DNA of 64,000 nt from Begonia masoniana (lineage: Eukaryota > Streptophyta > Magnoliopsida > Cucurbitales > Begoniaceae), in contig CM039511.1 in NCBI GenBank assembly GCA_022432975.1, positions 24,667,153-24,731,152 of the forward strand, written 5' to 3'. The notes under the pieces were generated by a model. It saw only the letters and a program-made list of their open reading frames with translations. It had not been told where the DNA came from and ran no database searches. Below are positions 1 through 10,700 of this stretch, piece after piece. A program made the translations under genes and the position numbers. Positions within the stretch are counted from its first letter, which is position 1. Each line of letters begins with the position of its first letter.

Positions 1-1051
1 TAACGAAAGGCTGAGCCTCGTCATCAACATCATCGGGCTCAATGAAAGCAAATATTTGTGGGGTAACTTTCTTCTGGTCAGTAGTCGTCCTCGGGCAATT
101 CAGGGCATAGTGGCCCACCTCTCCACATCTATAGCACTTGTCCGTACCTAACCTACAGGTGCCATAATGAGCCCTCAAGCACTTCGGTCATATAGGCTTC
201 TTGGTAGCCTCCTGAACTTGTTTTCCCTTTCCTTGGTCGCCTTTTCCATCATAGGGTCTCTTTACTCTCCGTTGTTGTACTTGTTGTTGTCCCCTCGGTT
301 GCCAACCTCTATTCCGGGGTTGTGGCTGAATCTCCCGAAAGAACCCTCTAGCCGGTTCTATCGGTTTAACACAAGTCAGTTCCGCAGCCTCAAATTCCAA
401 AGCTCTTGCTGTGATCTCTGAATAGCGTACATCCAAAATTCCTGATACTATAACACTCTTTTGGATTTCTGGATTCAGCCCGTCCATGAATTGGTGCACC
501 TTGTCTTCGTTATCGTTCACTAGGCGTGGTGCAAACCGAGAAAAAGCTTCGAACTTCCAAATATATTCCACGACCGAACTAGTCTGCTTCAGCTACGTGA
601 ACTCCATCCTTTTAGTCGCCCTCACTGTGCGGTTGAAGTACTTGTCGTAGAATACGGTTCTGTACCGTTCCCATGTCATTGCTATCACGTCAGTAGTTGC
701 CTTGATGGAATCCCACCAAAATCGAGTGTCCATGGCTAAGTGGAATACAGCGCATGCAACTTTTTCCTCGTTCTCTATTTTTGCATAAACTAACATATCC
801 TCCATCATTCGTATCCACTCTTTCGCAACAGTGGGATCCGAAGATTTACCATCAAATATTGGAGGTCGTAGTTTCTGTAATCTCTCCATGCCATGATTGT
901 TTGGAACTACCAACTCTTGGCCCCGGGGACCCTCACAGTTTATCAGTCTCTCTATTTGTTGAGCTTGACTGTCCATATGTTGAGCCTGAAGATCAAGTAA
1001 GTCTGTCAGTCTATCCAAGGCTTCGTCCCTAACATCTATACCTCTGACCAT
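1..1051 (-). pseudogene. gag of T1 (capsid region and zinc knuckle), interrupted by one stop
   Basis: The reading frame starts at the ATG at 1051 and encodes the retrotransposon gag capsid domain (for example the segment with WERYRTVFYDKYFNRT). It is broken by an in-frame TAG near 590, where the sister copy in B has a CAG codon, so one C-to-T change explains it. The frame then continues through the second half of capsid (SRFAPRLVNDNEDKVHQFMDGL) to a Gln/Arg-rich linker. A CCHC zinc knuckle (CYRCGEVGHYALNC) is readable at about 103-150, followed by the start of the protease linker. Gag would form the cytoplasmic virus-like particle and bind element RNA. Confidence 0.88.
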
Positions 1052-1198
1052 TTTGTAATCCTATAAAATGTAAAGACAAATAATCCTAATAAATCAAAAT
1101 AAAAGAAAACTCATAGCATACTTACAGTTGAGGAAGCATGTCCATGTAGTGGCTCTACCAAGTCGAGCAGTCTACAAAATAGGTTTTAAAACCCGGGA

Positions 1199-1210
1199 GC
1201 TCTGATACCA
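1199..1210 (-). promoter_or_regulatory. Primer-binding site of T1 (tRNA-iMet)
   Basis: The reverse complement reads TGGTATCAGAGC, the standard plant site for priming minus-strand DNA synthesis by initiator tRNA-Met. It lies 4 bases from the inner LTR border at 1215. Confidence 0.92.
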
Positions 1211-1435
1211 TAGCTGTAACGTCCCAGAAATTTACCTTTGTCACTATTCCTAAAAATCCCGAAACTTTGAACTTTCATTTTCATCCTTTAATCTTACTCA
1301 TTTAAAGACAATTAAATTCAATAAGCGGAAGACCACAATTCCTCTCGGATTTTATCAAATGAACAATAAGGTCGACAACTCTTTTCCGAAGACAACACTT
1401 CCTATCGGGTTTAGACGAATGGTACAGTGGAATTG

Positions 1436-1765
1436 GACGACGATGCATTATCGTCCACTGCATCGGACGACGTTATCGTCCACAGCATCGGACAACGTTA
1501 TCGTCCACAGAATCGGACAACGTTATCGTCCACAGAATTAGACGACGTTATCGTCCACGACGTCTTCATCCACAACGTCTTCGTCCACGACATTGGACGA
1601 TGTATTCGTCCACGACGTCTTTGTCCACAACATTGGACGACATATTCATCCACGACGTCTTCGTCCACAGCATTGGACGACATATTCATCCACGACGTCT
1701 TCGTCCACGACGTCTTCGTCCATAGCATAGGACGACATATTCATCCACGACGTCTTCGACTTCAA
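1436..1765. repeat. Tandem array rich in GTCCACGACGTC units in T1 LTR
   Basis: Units of roughly 30-45 bases built on TTGGACGACATATTCATCC and ACGACGTCTTCGTCCACA are repeated about eight to ten times with variations. Many units hold GACGTC, an ACGT-core palindrome. The array lies between the LTR hairpin and the inner LTR border, in the presumed R/U5 end. The run of small ORFs over it is only a consequence of repetition. Confidence 0.85.
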
Positions 1766-1830
1766 AATACTTAACTTAAAATTAGACAGAGTCGCCATAA
1801 AACGTTAGCCGATCAATCACTATTTCAACC

Positions 1831-1870
1831 GATCGATCGGCATGCTCTCTGGATTTTCTTCCAGAGAGCA
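1831..1870. repeat. Hairpin with GATCGATCGG palindrome in T1 LTR
   Basis: GATCGATCGG (1831-1840) is followed by a stem whose arms read TGCTCTCTGGA and TCCAGAGAGCA (1843-1870). The same arms occur in solo LTR A at 10411-10440 and, with changes, in B. Confidence 0.85.
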
Positions 1871-2297
1871 GCTCCACACCCTGTACACTTCTCCCTTCTT
1901 CTTCTTCTTTATTTCTCTTAAATCACTTTCATCTAAACACAGTTCAATATAAAATCACTTATACCTTCGTAATATCCACGAAAACCTAAAATCATCAAAT
2001 TTAGTTCATCCATATCAACCAAGACAGTGGAAAACGTAAAGACACCTCAAAAGCTAATCCGTCTATATAATCCATCAAATAAACATTCTGTGCATTTGTT
2101 TATCAAGCTATCCAAAAGAAACATCAAAACATCTATATTTCCTAACTAGTCACCCACCAGACCAATATAAGCCCCCCTTTTACATTTGTTAAATCTTCGC
2201 TACCTAACATATCCCAAAATACTTATCCTTTTTGCTCCCACGGGTCAAGTCGCCTTGACTGCTCAACGCACTACCACGGCATGCCTCTTCAACCAGC

Positions 2298-3178
2298 TCA
2301 TTCATCTTGCAGAGGCATGTCATTTTCACCTTCTTCTATGTCACCTACACTATAAAGACACCTATGAGATAAATCTCAGTAAATTCTACGTAAATGATAA
2401 TGCATGCACATGTATATGCAATTCTATGAATTCAGTCCATCTCATTTCATTTTCAGTACGTGACATTCTTTGGTTACCGAGGCCCATCACTCGGCAGATG
2501 GATAGGACACATCAAGCGGTTAGATAGCCCGCACCATCTGAAGGGAGGAAAACTCGCTCACCATAGAACGCCGGGTCTGAACCTCACCTCGATAACCACA
2601 ATGGATAGGGTTGTTTACATGAAACTTTACTTGCATTCTCTACATTTCCTTTTTCATGAAATCGATGCATAAATTCGTTTTTCATGACATTCTTAAAACC
2701 ATGATACATGGGCAATTAAATGCGTAACATAAACACAAAGCACGTGTATACCATCAAAACAACACAAAAGTATAACCTATAAAACAACTAAACTTAGGCT
2801 ATCCATCCAAAGCATATAAAATAGTCATCGCACCAAATATCCTTAACAGCCAAAATCGATGTATGGTGTAGGCCTATCGACCACAGTAAGTCACGAGAAC
2901 TTACCTCGGGTCCTCAACACCCCGAGCACTATCCGTGAGCTTTGTTCACCTAGACCAATTCATAACACACGTCATTAAAACCTAGCTTAATCAATCAAGC
3001 TCCATTAACTCTAATTAACTATCTTCCCCAATCATAAATATCTTCATTGGCCTCCGACAATTCTATGACTAACGATTTCTAACCTTACTCAGCAATTTCC
3101 AATGAAACCCTAACTGATTAACACCTTTAAAACGCAGATATTGACTTCCAAAACGTTGGAACCTTACCTAGGATCTTG
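2298..3178 (-). other. Splice-like leader module of T1 LTR
   Basis: The first block ends at 3178 before GTAAGG. The second block is exactly 45 nt (2949-2905), preceded by TCTAG and followed by GTAAG. The third block starts at 2344 after GTGTAG. Blocks two and three read in one frame without a stop to a TGA at 2298-2300, giving the motifs LGVLRTRG and GD-x-x-x-GE-x-D-x-P. In this copy the first block has a TGA in the same frame and no AUG, so coding is only inferred. Confidence 0.55.
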
Positions 3179-3567
3179 GTTGAGGAAGAAAGTGTGAATA
3201 AAATCGATGATCAGAGTGAAGGAGAATTGGCGTGCGGGAAATTGTCGTCTGGAAGCAAAGAAATCGCCAGAGAGCTTAGGAGGGAACGAAATTTGTGCAA
3301 GTGTTGAAGGGGGAAGGGATTTGGGGTATTTTAACTAAAATTGGCTTGTCAAATGATCGTTTTTGCCCTTCCTTTTGATTTTCTAACTATTTCGTTATTT
3401 TACTATCAATTCGATTTCTCCAATTTTTTTCTTATTTCTCCAAAAATCCATATAAATCATTGGGTCCTAATAAAACTCTCCATTCACAAAATGGACTTAT
3501 TTCACTATATTTACAGAAATGTCACTATATAGCAAAATTCTTAAATTTCCTAAAATTAGGTGTTACA

Positions 3568-3865
3568 TATTTAGTAATGTAATTGTACTGTGTAAGGAAG
3601 TTTAGTCTAGGAGACTAGATTTTAAGTGGGATCGTTTGTGACCCTCCAACCTTTCCCGAGAACATATTTGGAAATGTAATTATGTCTAGAAGATTGTCCA
3701 ATACAGTTTTTTCTGAGAATTATCATGACCAGTACTCTCCACGTTTTATAGCAATGGTATTATTATTATTGTTCCCACAAATTTTATTATTTTTCCAACA
3801 CAAATATTTAGGCGTTGTGGTCGTTATATTATTTTATGTTGACTCTGTTTTTCTTTCTAATACCA
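3568..3865. other. Non-LTR flank between T1 and the MULE relic
   Basis: This is AT-rich sequence without a convincing reading frame. Its right end (about 3780-3865) is T-rich and ends in an acceptor-like TACCAG directly before the MULE coding frame, so part of it may be a MULE intron. Confidence 0.5.
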
Positions 3866-4889
3866 GGGTTTGGTGCCTACTGTGAATGATGAATTAGGTT
3901 TAGCCGAACACCGCTACTATCTCCAGCATATGTACGCAAACTTCAAAAACTAATTTTGGGGCAGAGTGTACAGAGATGCAATGTGGAATGCAGCTAAGGC
4001 AACCACAAGTTATCATTTCAAGATAGAAATGAGGAAATTTCATCAGATTAACCTGAATTCCCATGCATGGCTTCGACGAACAGAGCCTAGCTATTTGACT
4101 AGTCATGTGTTTTCTTATATTTCCAAGTGTAAAATGGGCTAGAATAATTTATGTGAGTTATTCAATGCAATTTTATTATCGGCCAGGGACAAACTGATCC
4201 TTACCATGTTAGAGATGATCTGAAAATGCTTGATGACTCGGATAGTGAAAAAGTATGAGAAGTTGGCCTCCTCAATGGACCTCTTGTGTTCACAAATAAA
4301 AAAGAAGCTTGGGAAGCTAGAACATGTAGCTCAAAATTGGAGCCCTATGTTTGCGGGAGCTGGACGATTTGAGGTTAGCAATGGCAACGGCAACGAACAA
4401 TATGTTGTCGACATGAATGTCGTTATGTGCAACTGTAATATGTGGGAGCTTATTGGAATCTCGTGTGTCCATTTCATTCTGTGCATGCATTTCATGAGAG
4501 TAGCACTGGAAAATTACGTGCATCCATACTATCACCAGACAATTTACCTGCAGATACACTCAAACTATATTTAGCCCCTTAGCGGCCAACAAACGTGGCC
4601 TCCAATCAGAGATGTGGCCCCAATACTTCCGTCCATAAGACAGCGGCAACCAGGTAGGCCGAAAAAGAAAAGAGTGCAAGATGTCAACGAGCCACCAAGT
4701 TTGACAATTAGTAGGAAGAATTCAATGATGTCGCGTCGTATATGTCAGTGGCAGAGGCATAATAGTTGCACTTGTCCTAACAAAGGATCCTCTTCGGGCA
4801 TTGCTTCTAGTTTTGCTTCCCAAGACACATTTATGGGGTTCCATATATTTGATAGAACGCAAGTACATTTAAACACATTTCACTCATAA
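3866..4889 (+). pseudogene. MuDR-type (MULE) transposase, C-terminal half, decayed
   Basis: The frame opens with GLVPTV after an acceptor-like AG and continues to AEHRYYLQHMYANFK, typical of the MULE transposase core. An in-frame TAA follows at about 3951, then FWGRVYRDAMWNAAKA in the same frame. After about 4115 the frame shifts and contains a TGA, but NNLCELFNA and ARDKLILTMLE remain readable. From 4230 it holds a SWIM zinc-binding motif (CNC..ELIGISCVHFILCMHF, about 4428-4490), then YVHPYYHQTIY, a basic QPGRPKKKR stretch and a CxxxxHNSCTC knuckle-like end. The transposase cuts and moves MULE DNA in the nucleus; this copy cannot be active. No terminal inverted repeats were recognised. Confidence 0.85.
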
Positions 4890-5130
4890 AGACATTGACA
4901 TTGACATTCTTTTTTTTTTACTATAGTTTTTATTATATGCAGGAATATTCGGTACTCGGTCGCGGCAGAAATTAATGAATGTTCGGGATGTAATTTATGG
5001 ATTTATTTTAATATTTAATTTTTACCCAATGTGAAATGTTTAATATATGAATTTATTTTAATGTTTAGTTTATTATTAATGTAATGTGTAAAATATGAAT
5101 TTATTATAAAACGAAGAATGAACGAGAGAT
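4890..5130. other. AT-rich spacer
   Basis: The stretch is AT-rich with two imperfect repeats of ATGAATTTATTTTAATGTTTA. No gene or RNA feature is seen. Confidence 0.5.
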
Positions 5131-5411
5131 ATTTTTAAAAAAATAACAAACAATATTGGATTTACTTGAAAATTTTGTTACATGTTTATCACATAATAGA
5201 AAGATAATCTTGAAATTTTCGTGATTTTCTAACACTTGTACAATTTATTGTAATTTGAGTTAATTATTTTATAAAATAGACATAAAAAATTATAATAAAT
5301 CATACAAGTGTTAGAAAATCACAAAAATTTCCCAATTATCTTTCCATGATGTGGTGAATATGTGGTATAATTTAGAATTAAATCTAATATTGTTTGGTAT
5401 TTTTTAAAATT
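5131..5411. mobile_element. Fold-back MITE (about 280 bp)
   Basis: Almost the whole segment is one inverted repeat. The left arm (ATTTTTAAAAAAATAACAAA onward) matches the reverse complement of the right arm ending near 5411, and the inner arms share GTGATTTTCTAACACTTGTA around 5219-5240 and its complement around 5303-5325. A small central loop lies near 5260-5285. It has no coding capacity. The superfamily is not certain because the target duplication is too AT-rich to define. Confidence 0.8.
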
Positions 5412-5727
5412 AATTTATGCAATTTATTGTTTGGAGTTTAAATTGTTATTACCTTATATTGTAATGTGTAATTCAGTGAGATAAAATTGAAAAATGGGTA
5501 GAGTTTCGTTTGTTTTATGACTTCTCTATCGCTATCTTCAAATAATCCGTGCATATTCAAATCACAATTGTATACCCAACAGCCAGATCCAGATAATAAT
5601 TATGTCCAAAAATCAAGTAAAAACATTTAGTAAAGTACAACCATACAGAAAGTATAGTTATAAATAAAACCTAATGTTACAAACAGAAAGTACAGTACAT
5701 AAAATTAAAAACAAAACATAAACTACA
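5412..5727. other. AT-rich spacer downstream of the transposon-protein pseudogene
   Basis: Low-complexity AT-rich sequence without a supported reading frame. It may include the 3' untranslated part of the minus-strand pseudogene ending at 5728. Confidence 0.4.
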
Positions 5728-6176
5728 CTATGGTGGTGGGACATCGTCCTCAGTGTTAGCGATCCAACACGAGATGTTGACACTCAGCTCTATCAGTGAC
5801 AACCTGACCTTTTGCATTTTATTCGCGAGGAACTCCATCCTCTGGTCCCTCCTAGCCCACCTCTCTTCTATCCTCTGCTCCATCATGACCAACCTTCGGT
5901 CCATCCTAGCCCACCTCTCCTCCATCCTCTGCTCCATCATGGCCAATCTCTGGTTCATCATCTCCCACCCAGTAGCAACCTGGGGGGTCTCTTGGGGGAA
6001 CAATGGCGTCGTCGTAGCGTCCTCCATAGGAACATCGTCTGCTGATGTGGAGGCCCCCTGATCGGACTTGAACACCCAAGTCTCATCGACTTCGACTAGG
6101 TTCATCCGAGTCAAATGAAGCCTATCAAATACATCGGCGGATCTCAATGTTCTCCTCTGCTCGCCTAGCGGTAATT
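5728..6176 (-). pseudogene. Plant transposon-protein pseudogene, 3' segment (piece 4 of 4)
   Basis: On the minus strand the frame enters from the E insertion point and reads LPLGEQRRTLRSADVFDRLH, then an acidic linker and a repeated coiled-coil-like run (MMNQRLAMMEQRMEERWAR and a second similar turn), ending EDDVPPP and TAG. The layout (conserved core, acidic Ser/Thr linker, charged helix) is that of plant proteins usually named putative plant transposon protein. The methionines at its right edge in a simple ORF search (MVSNVAHRAR) belong to the LTR of E, not to this gene. Its upstream pieces are at 20113-20256, 22735-22890 and 47905-48280. Confidence 0.75.
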
Positions 6177-6534
6177 GAATCTGTAGCGCCCCGAACCCGC
6201 CCCGGGCCCGGTGCGCTACGTTGCTAACCAAACCCGTGTTTAAAACTATGTTTAAATGATTTTTCGTAAATTTTTTGACTCGGTTTTTGGGTTTTTCGAA
6301 CCCTCGATTTTGTTAGGAAACGGGCCCAAAATACGTTTAAAATACATCGGAAAATGTCGGGTCAAAACATTTGAGAAAATGGGAAAATTTGAAAAAAAAT
6401 CAAATTTTGGACTAGAGGGGTCGCTGGGCGCCGCGCGCGCCCACACAGCGCGCCAGAGCGCACGCTGCGCGCGCGCTACGCCTGCCGCGCGCGCGCGCTG
6501 GGGCGCGCCTACGCGCCCCAACCGTGCCACCGCG

Positions 6535-6640
6535 ACCGATCGTGGCTAAATGCCCGATCGATCAGGCCTTCTCGGGTTTTCTTCACTCAAAAACATCCCG
6601 ACCGCGACCGATCGTGCCCCGGGCCCGACCGATCAGGCCG
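6535..6640. repeat. GATC-palindrome cluster in E 3' LTR
   Basis: The motifs CGACCGATCG, CCCGATCGATCAGG and CGACCGATCAGGCCGG occur within about 100 bases, as in the 5' LTR at 16705-16815. This corresponds in position to the hairpin and palindrome zone of the other LTRs. Confidence 0.7.
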
Positions 6641-7524
6641 GCTCGGGTTTTTAACACCCAAAAACATCCAAAAAATGCCCGTTTGACCTTTTCCCGCTTT
6701 TCTACACTTTTCTACAATCCCGACACCTCCAAAAATCACGAAACTTTAACCACGTCATCCCGACACCCATAACTTCATGTCCCACAAATTTCTTGAAAAA
6801 CCGACTTAAAACAATTAACAAAAAAAATAGAGAACTCAACCCGACATTATGGGTTTGAAAACCAAAAAAAAATCGACAATATAACGGCTAAATTTTCGAA
6901 ATCCAAAACCTGAAAGACAATACCTTTAAAACACGATTTAACCAACCAAATGACCAGATCAATCCAACTATATACGTCAAACAAAATTTAACCAAAGGAC
7001 TCTAAGATCCAATCCCGACCACAACATGCACATTTCACCACAATTATCACACACCAAAATAACTATACACTTCAACTCAAAATACTCAAAACATGACCAA
7101 CCTAGCAACACCCAAACATTCCCAAATCCACTCCTAATAACTCAAAGTTTTCAAAACATGCACTACCACAAACCCCTGCCGAGAACTAGGTCGAAGCGCT
7201 TCGACAAATGACCTGCGCCGGCGAGCTCCATGGATTTCCGACTGCCTCCCAATCATGATCATCACTCTCGAGCTCACCTGAGAACGCTCCGTCACCTACA
7301 CCACAGAACACAAAAACATAAGCCTAATGCTTAGCAAGTAGGGCATACACATGCGACAGCACACAATGCAATCAACCTAACCCATGCAGTTTCTATCACT
7401 CAGTTGTGCTTCTTTGCTGTTCGTTGCTTATTCTTGCGTTAATCTTTCTTAAGCCGTGTGGAACGAGCTGACACACATCCCATAACCGTCTAGGATGGCC
7501 ACACTCGAACCACCATCCTTCATA

Positions 7525-7765
7525 GTGTACCCCTCGAGGTGCTACTACCAGCAACCTCAGCCCGACAAGGCACACTATTCAGGATTATATGCCTTAGCCA
7601 ACCATCTCTCATAGAGTACCCTTCGGGGTGCTACTACCAGCAACCTCAGCCCGACAAGGCACACAATTCGAAATGCAATACATGTTTTAGCAGGCCCTCT
7701 CTCATAGAGTACCCCTCGGGGTGCTACTACCAGCAACCTCAGCCCGACAAGGCACCTATTCGAGA
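7525..7765. repeat. Three tandem units (about 80 bp) in E 3' LTR
   Basis: The string GGTGCTACTACCAGCAACCT followed by CAGCCCGACAAGGCAC occurs three times with CCTCATAGAGTACCC-like spacers. The same three units are in the 5' LTR at 18582-18820. They lie between the second and third leader blocks. Confidence 0.85.
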
Positions 7766-8933
7766 TGCATTAAAATTTTTCTTATCTGATTACATTCATA
7801 CTCACAATGCCAACTATGCAAATGCTCGTGCCTAGCGTGATATACAATGATGCATGCTTCAAATATGCCATACCAAACAAAACGACCAACACAACACCAA
7901 ATGAAACAACCAACACAACGCAACACGAAATAAATAGCCCTACCGTTCTATGGTGTAGGCCCGAAGGCGAAGAGAAAGCTACCACTACTTACCTGGATGC
8001 TCGGTTTCCACTGGCTTACTTTCACCATCCAATTCAAACGCTCGACGACCTAAATAATGAAACTTCACTTAATAAGTTACCAATACAATTCTAAAAATAT
8101 CCTTCAACCTAACTAACCAACAACTAAGCAATTCTCACTTTTAAACACCTAAACCCGGTTTTTTTGCACAAATTACCGGCGTCCAACTTTAAACGGCCCT
8201 AACTTTCTCATTTTTCAACTGAATTTGACGTGCCAACCCAACTCAGAAAGCTCTACACGTCTACTATCCATTGAAAAGCTTGAATTAACCAAATATACAG
8301 CTTAGCCAATCCAAAAATGGCCAAGACAGAATCGGCCATCACACTTATTGTAATATCCGATTCGTACGGACTTTTGGATTTAATATATTATATTCATATA
8401 TAGATATTATATGAGGCATTTTTATTAAATATGTCAAATCAAGTCAGTTTCGCAAACGGAAAGCGTCGTTAGAGTCCTAACGATTAATAGGAATTTTAAG
8501 GAAATTACGGGAATTTTCGGAGATCAAACACTACATTCCGAGTAAATACACTTTTCGTAATGTAAAAGACGTTCTCGTAAAAATAGCGAACGAGGTCCAA
8601 ATTGCGAACGGACAGTTTTAATAAATCCCTGGCAATGAATAGAAGTTGTTGGCAAAATATGGAACTTTCGAGAATCCGAATAGTTGGACGATTAACGAAC
8701 CGAAGAACGAAATCTATATAGAAATCAAAGAAGGGCGTTTTGGTAATTTACAAATCAATTTTATTAAATATCACAAATTCCCTCTCTCTCCTCACTTCTT
8801 CTTCTCCTCTCCCTGCGCACGAAACAGAGAGCACTCCTCTCCTTAGGCCGCCGGCGTTCGTTCATCATCCGACCTCCGTCCGACCTCCGTTCGTCCCGAT
8901 TTCTTCACGCTTTCTTCTCCTCTCGCTACCCTC

Positions 8934-10026
8934 GGTATGTACCTACAGTCTTTGAACGTTTATTTCGAGTTTTCGGTCCGATTAGTGTTAGGGTTTCAAT
9001 TAGGGTTTCGACGAAAAATGCGAATTAGGGTTCGTAATTAATAGGTTGGCCTTGATTAAGTATGTATTGAACGTATTTGACGTTATTGGACGAAGAAAAA
9101 TCAATTTGCGAAAAAGTTAAAAATTGGTTTATTTTCCGAGTTTTTGAGAAAAACTCGTTAATTGGGATTTCGAATTATCGAACGTTAATTAACGTTATAA
9201 ACGCTTTGATTGGCTAAATAAAGAATTTAGGAGAAATTCTTTAGTTAAGTTTTTAGATTTGGACGTTAATTGTTTAAATTAGTTTTAATGGTAAATATCG
9301 TGTTTTCCTCAGACACGCGACTCCCGTGGACGAAGCTAGCCATTCAGTGCGCTCCAGGTAAGTTTTCGTGACTTACTTTGACCCAAAGGTCTGCACCATA
9401 CTCCGTCGTCGTCTCGAGAATACTCGAGGAACTGTTTGTTTTATGTTATTCTGGTTGGGTAGTTAGGTTAGTTGTTTATAGGTTCTGCTTTACTGCCATG
9501 AATGTATGCACGTTGGTTGTTTACTTTCCGCTAATATGAACTGTTCATGCATCACGGTTTTCGAAAGTCATGAAAAGGAATTTCTGCACGTGTTTTTAAA
9601 AAAAAAAAGGAACGTATATCTGAAATGAAATCTGTAACGAAATCTGAATGAATAAACGTAATCTGTCTGTTTCTGGTCATGCGGGATGGGGCTCAGGCAC
9701 GGCTGTGCGTGTTGCAAGCGTGTACCCCCCTCTCTAACCCCACGGGGTAGTCCAACCGCCGGACGGGCCCCCTTGGGTTAGTGGGTCGAGGTCTCGGTGA
9801 CAATTCTGTCTGTCTGTGACGTAATGAATCTGTAATCTGTAATTCTGTATCTGTAATCTGAATCTGAGCATGATTTCTGAATGGCATACGCACGCATGCA
9901 TCTGCATTTACGTAGCTTACTGAGATTTCAATATCTCATATGTGTCTGTATGGTGTAGGTGATCTGCTAGGTGACGTGGATCCAGGTGAGGACGACGTTC
10001 CTCCTCCTGATGTCGGAGGCAGTTGA
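8934..10026 (+). other. Splice-like leader module of solo LTR A
   Basis: The first block ends at 8934 before GTATGT. The second is exactly 45 nt (9313-9357), preceded by TTTTCCTCAG and followed by GTAAGT. The third starts at 9959 after GGTGTAG. The three blocks share one open frame to TGA at 10024-10026, with PGD and GEDDVPPPD in the last one. Upstream in the first block the frame meets a TAG near 8843 and has no AUG after it. Confidence 0.55.
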
Positions 10027-10410
10027 TGGATGATGCTCGTGGGAGTGCGCTGGGCAGTCGAGGCGCAATATGACCCGTGGGGATGTATGTCTGAACTCTG
10101 GGTTTATTTTGGGATGTTTTGAGTTGATAATTGTATAGTATACTTAGGTTGTTTGGATCTGGATAGGGATTAGATAACGTTTTGGTAATTGTATGTAAAA
10201 CGTTTTGGTTTAAACTGTTTAATGAATGTTTTGGAAACGTTTTGATTGGTTTTAGGTTGATACGGTTATGCTCGATGTTTAGAGCTATCCACGCAGTTGG
10301 ACTTCGCAAAGTCCGACTCGAGTCGATTGAGTTTAGAATACGTTTAAATTGGATTTAAGTAGATTTAAGTTGTGAGTTATATGGAAATTTGGTGTAAAGA
10401 AAAGGAGGTT

Positions 10411-10700
10411 TGCTCTCTGGAAATCGGATTCCAGAGAGCAAACAGATATGTTAAATGCTGTAAAAGGATAAGTGTTGAAGGTTGGAAGTCTGAAGGCTGA
10501 AGGAGGAAATCGCTGCATGCTTGCAGCGATCGATCTCTGCTGCAGAGCAGAGATCGATCGCTGCCATAGCTAGCAGTGATCGAGATCGCTGCCTAGTGCA
10601 GCGATCGATCTCTGCACGGCGCAGAGATCGTTCGCTGTGGTTGCCTTCCAGTGCAGCGATCGATCTCTGCTGCCGAGCAGAGATCGATCGCTGCTCAGCG
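10411..10700. repeat. Hairpin and GATCGATC palindrome cluster in solo LTR A
   Basis: A stem with arms TGCTCTCTGGAA and TTCCAGAGAGCA (10411-10440) is followed at 10520-10695 by about ten copies of GCAGCGATCGATCTCTGC-type palindromic units that can pair with each other. Confidence 0.85.

Larger units (their letters stand above)
1..3567 (-). mobile_element. T1: 5' part of a Tekay/Del-type Ty3/gypsy retrotransposon, cut by window start
   Basis: The element reads on the minus strand and enters the window through its gag region; pol and the 3' LTR lie to the left of position 1. From right to left one sees a 2353-bp 5' LTR (1215-3567), a primer-binding site (1199-1210) and gag (1051 down to 1). The LTR begins and ends with the inverted pair TGTAAC/GTTACA on the plus strand. 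The gag start resembles that of element B at 25439 (both open MVRG, then RDEALDRLTDLL), so T1 and B are sister lineages. The target duplication cannot be checked because the other end is outside. Confidence 0.9.
1215..3567 (-). repeat. 5' LTR of T1 (2353 bp)
   Basis: The plus strand starts TGTAACGTCCC and ends GGTGTTACA, so the borders are TG..CA. In sense direction the LTR contains, in order, a pyrimidine-rich block ending at a donor-like CTAG|GTAAG (3178/3177), a 45-nt block (2949 to 2905), a third block starting GTGAC at 2344, a hairpin with a GATCGATCGG palindrome (1831-1870) and a GACGTC-rich tandem array (1436-1765). This order recurs in the other LTRs of the window. Confidence 0.9.

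Noticed and set aside
6252..6772. GC-rich small ORFs on both strands near the E LTR end
   Set aside because: They lie inside LTR sequence repeated at 16296-16947 with indels that break the frames; no codon conservation.
7782..8094. Small ORFs on both strands duplicated at 18839-19151
   Set aside because: They are duplicated because both lie in LTRs of E; the frames do not match the leader blocks and no motif is recognised.
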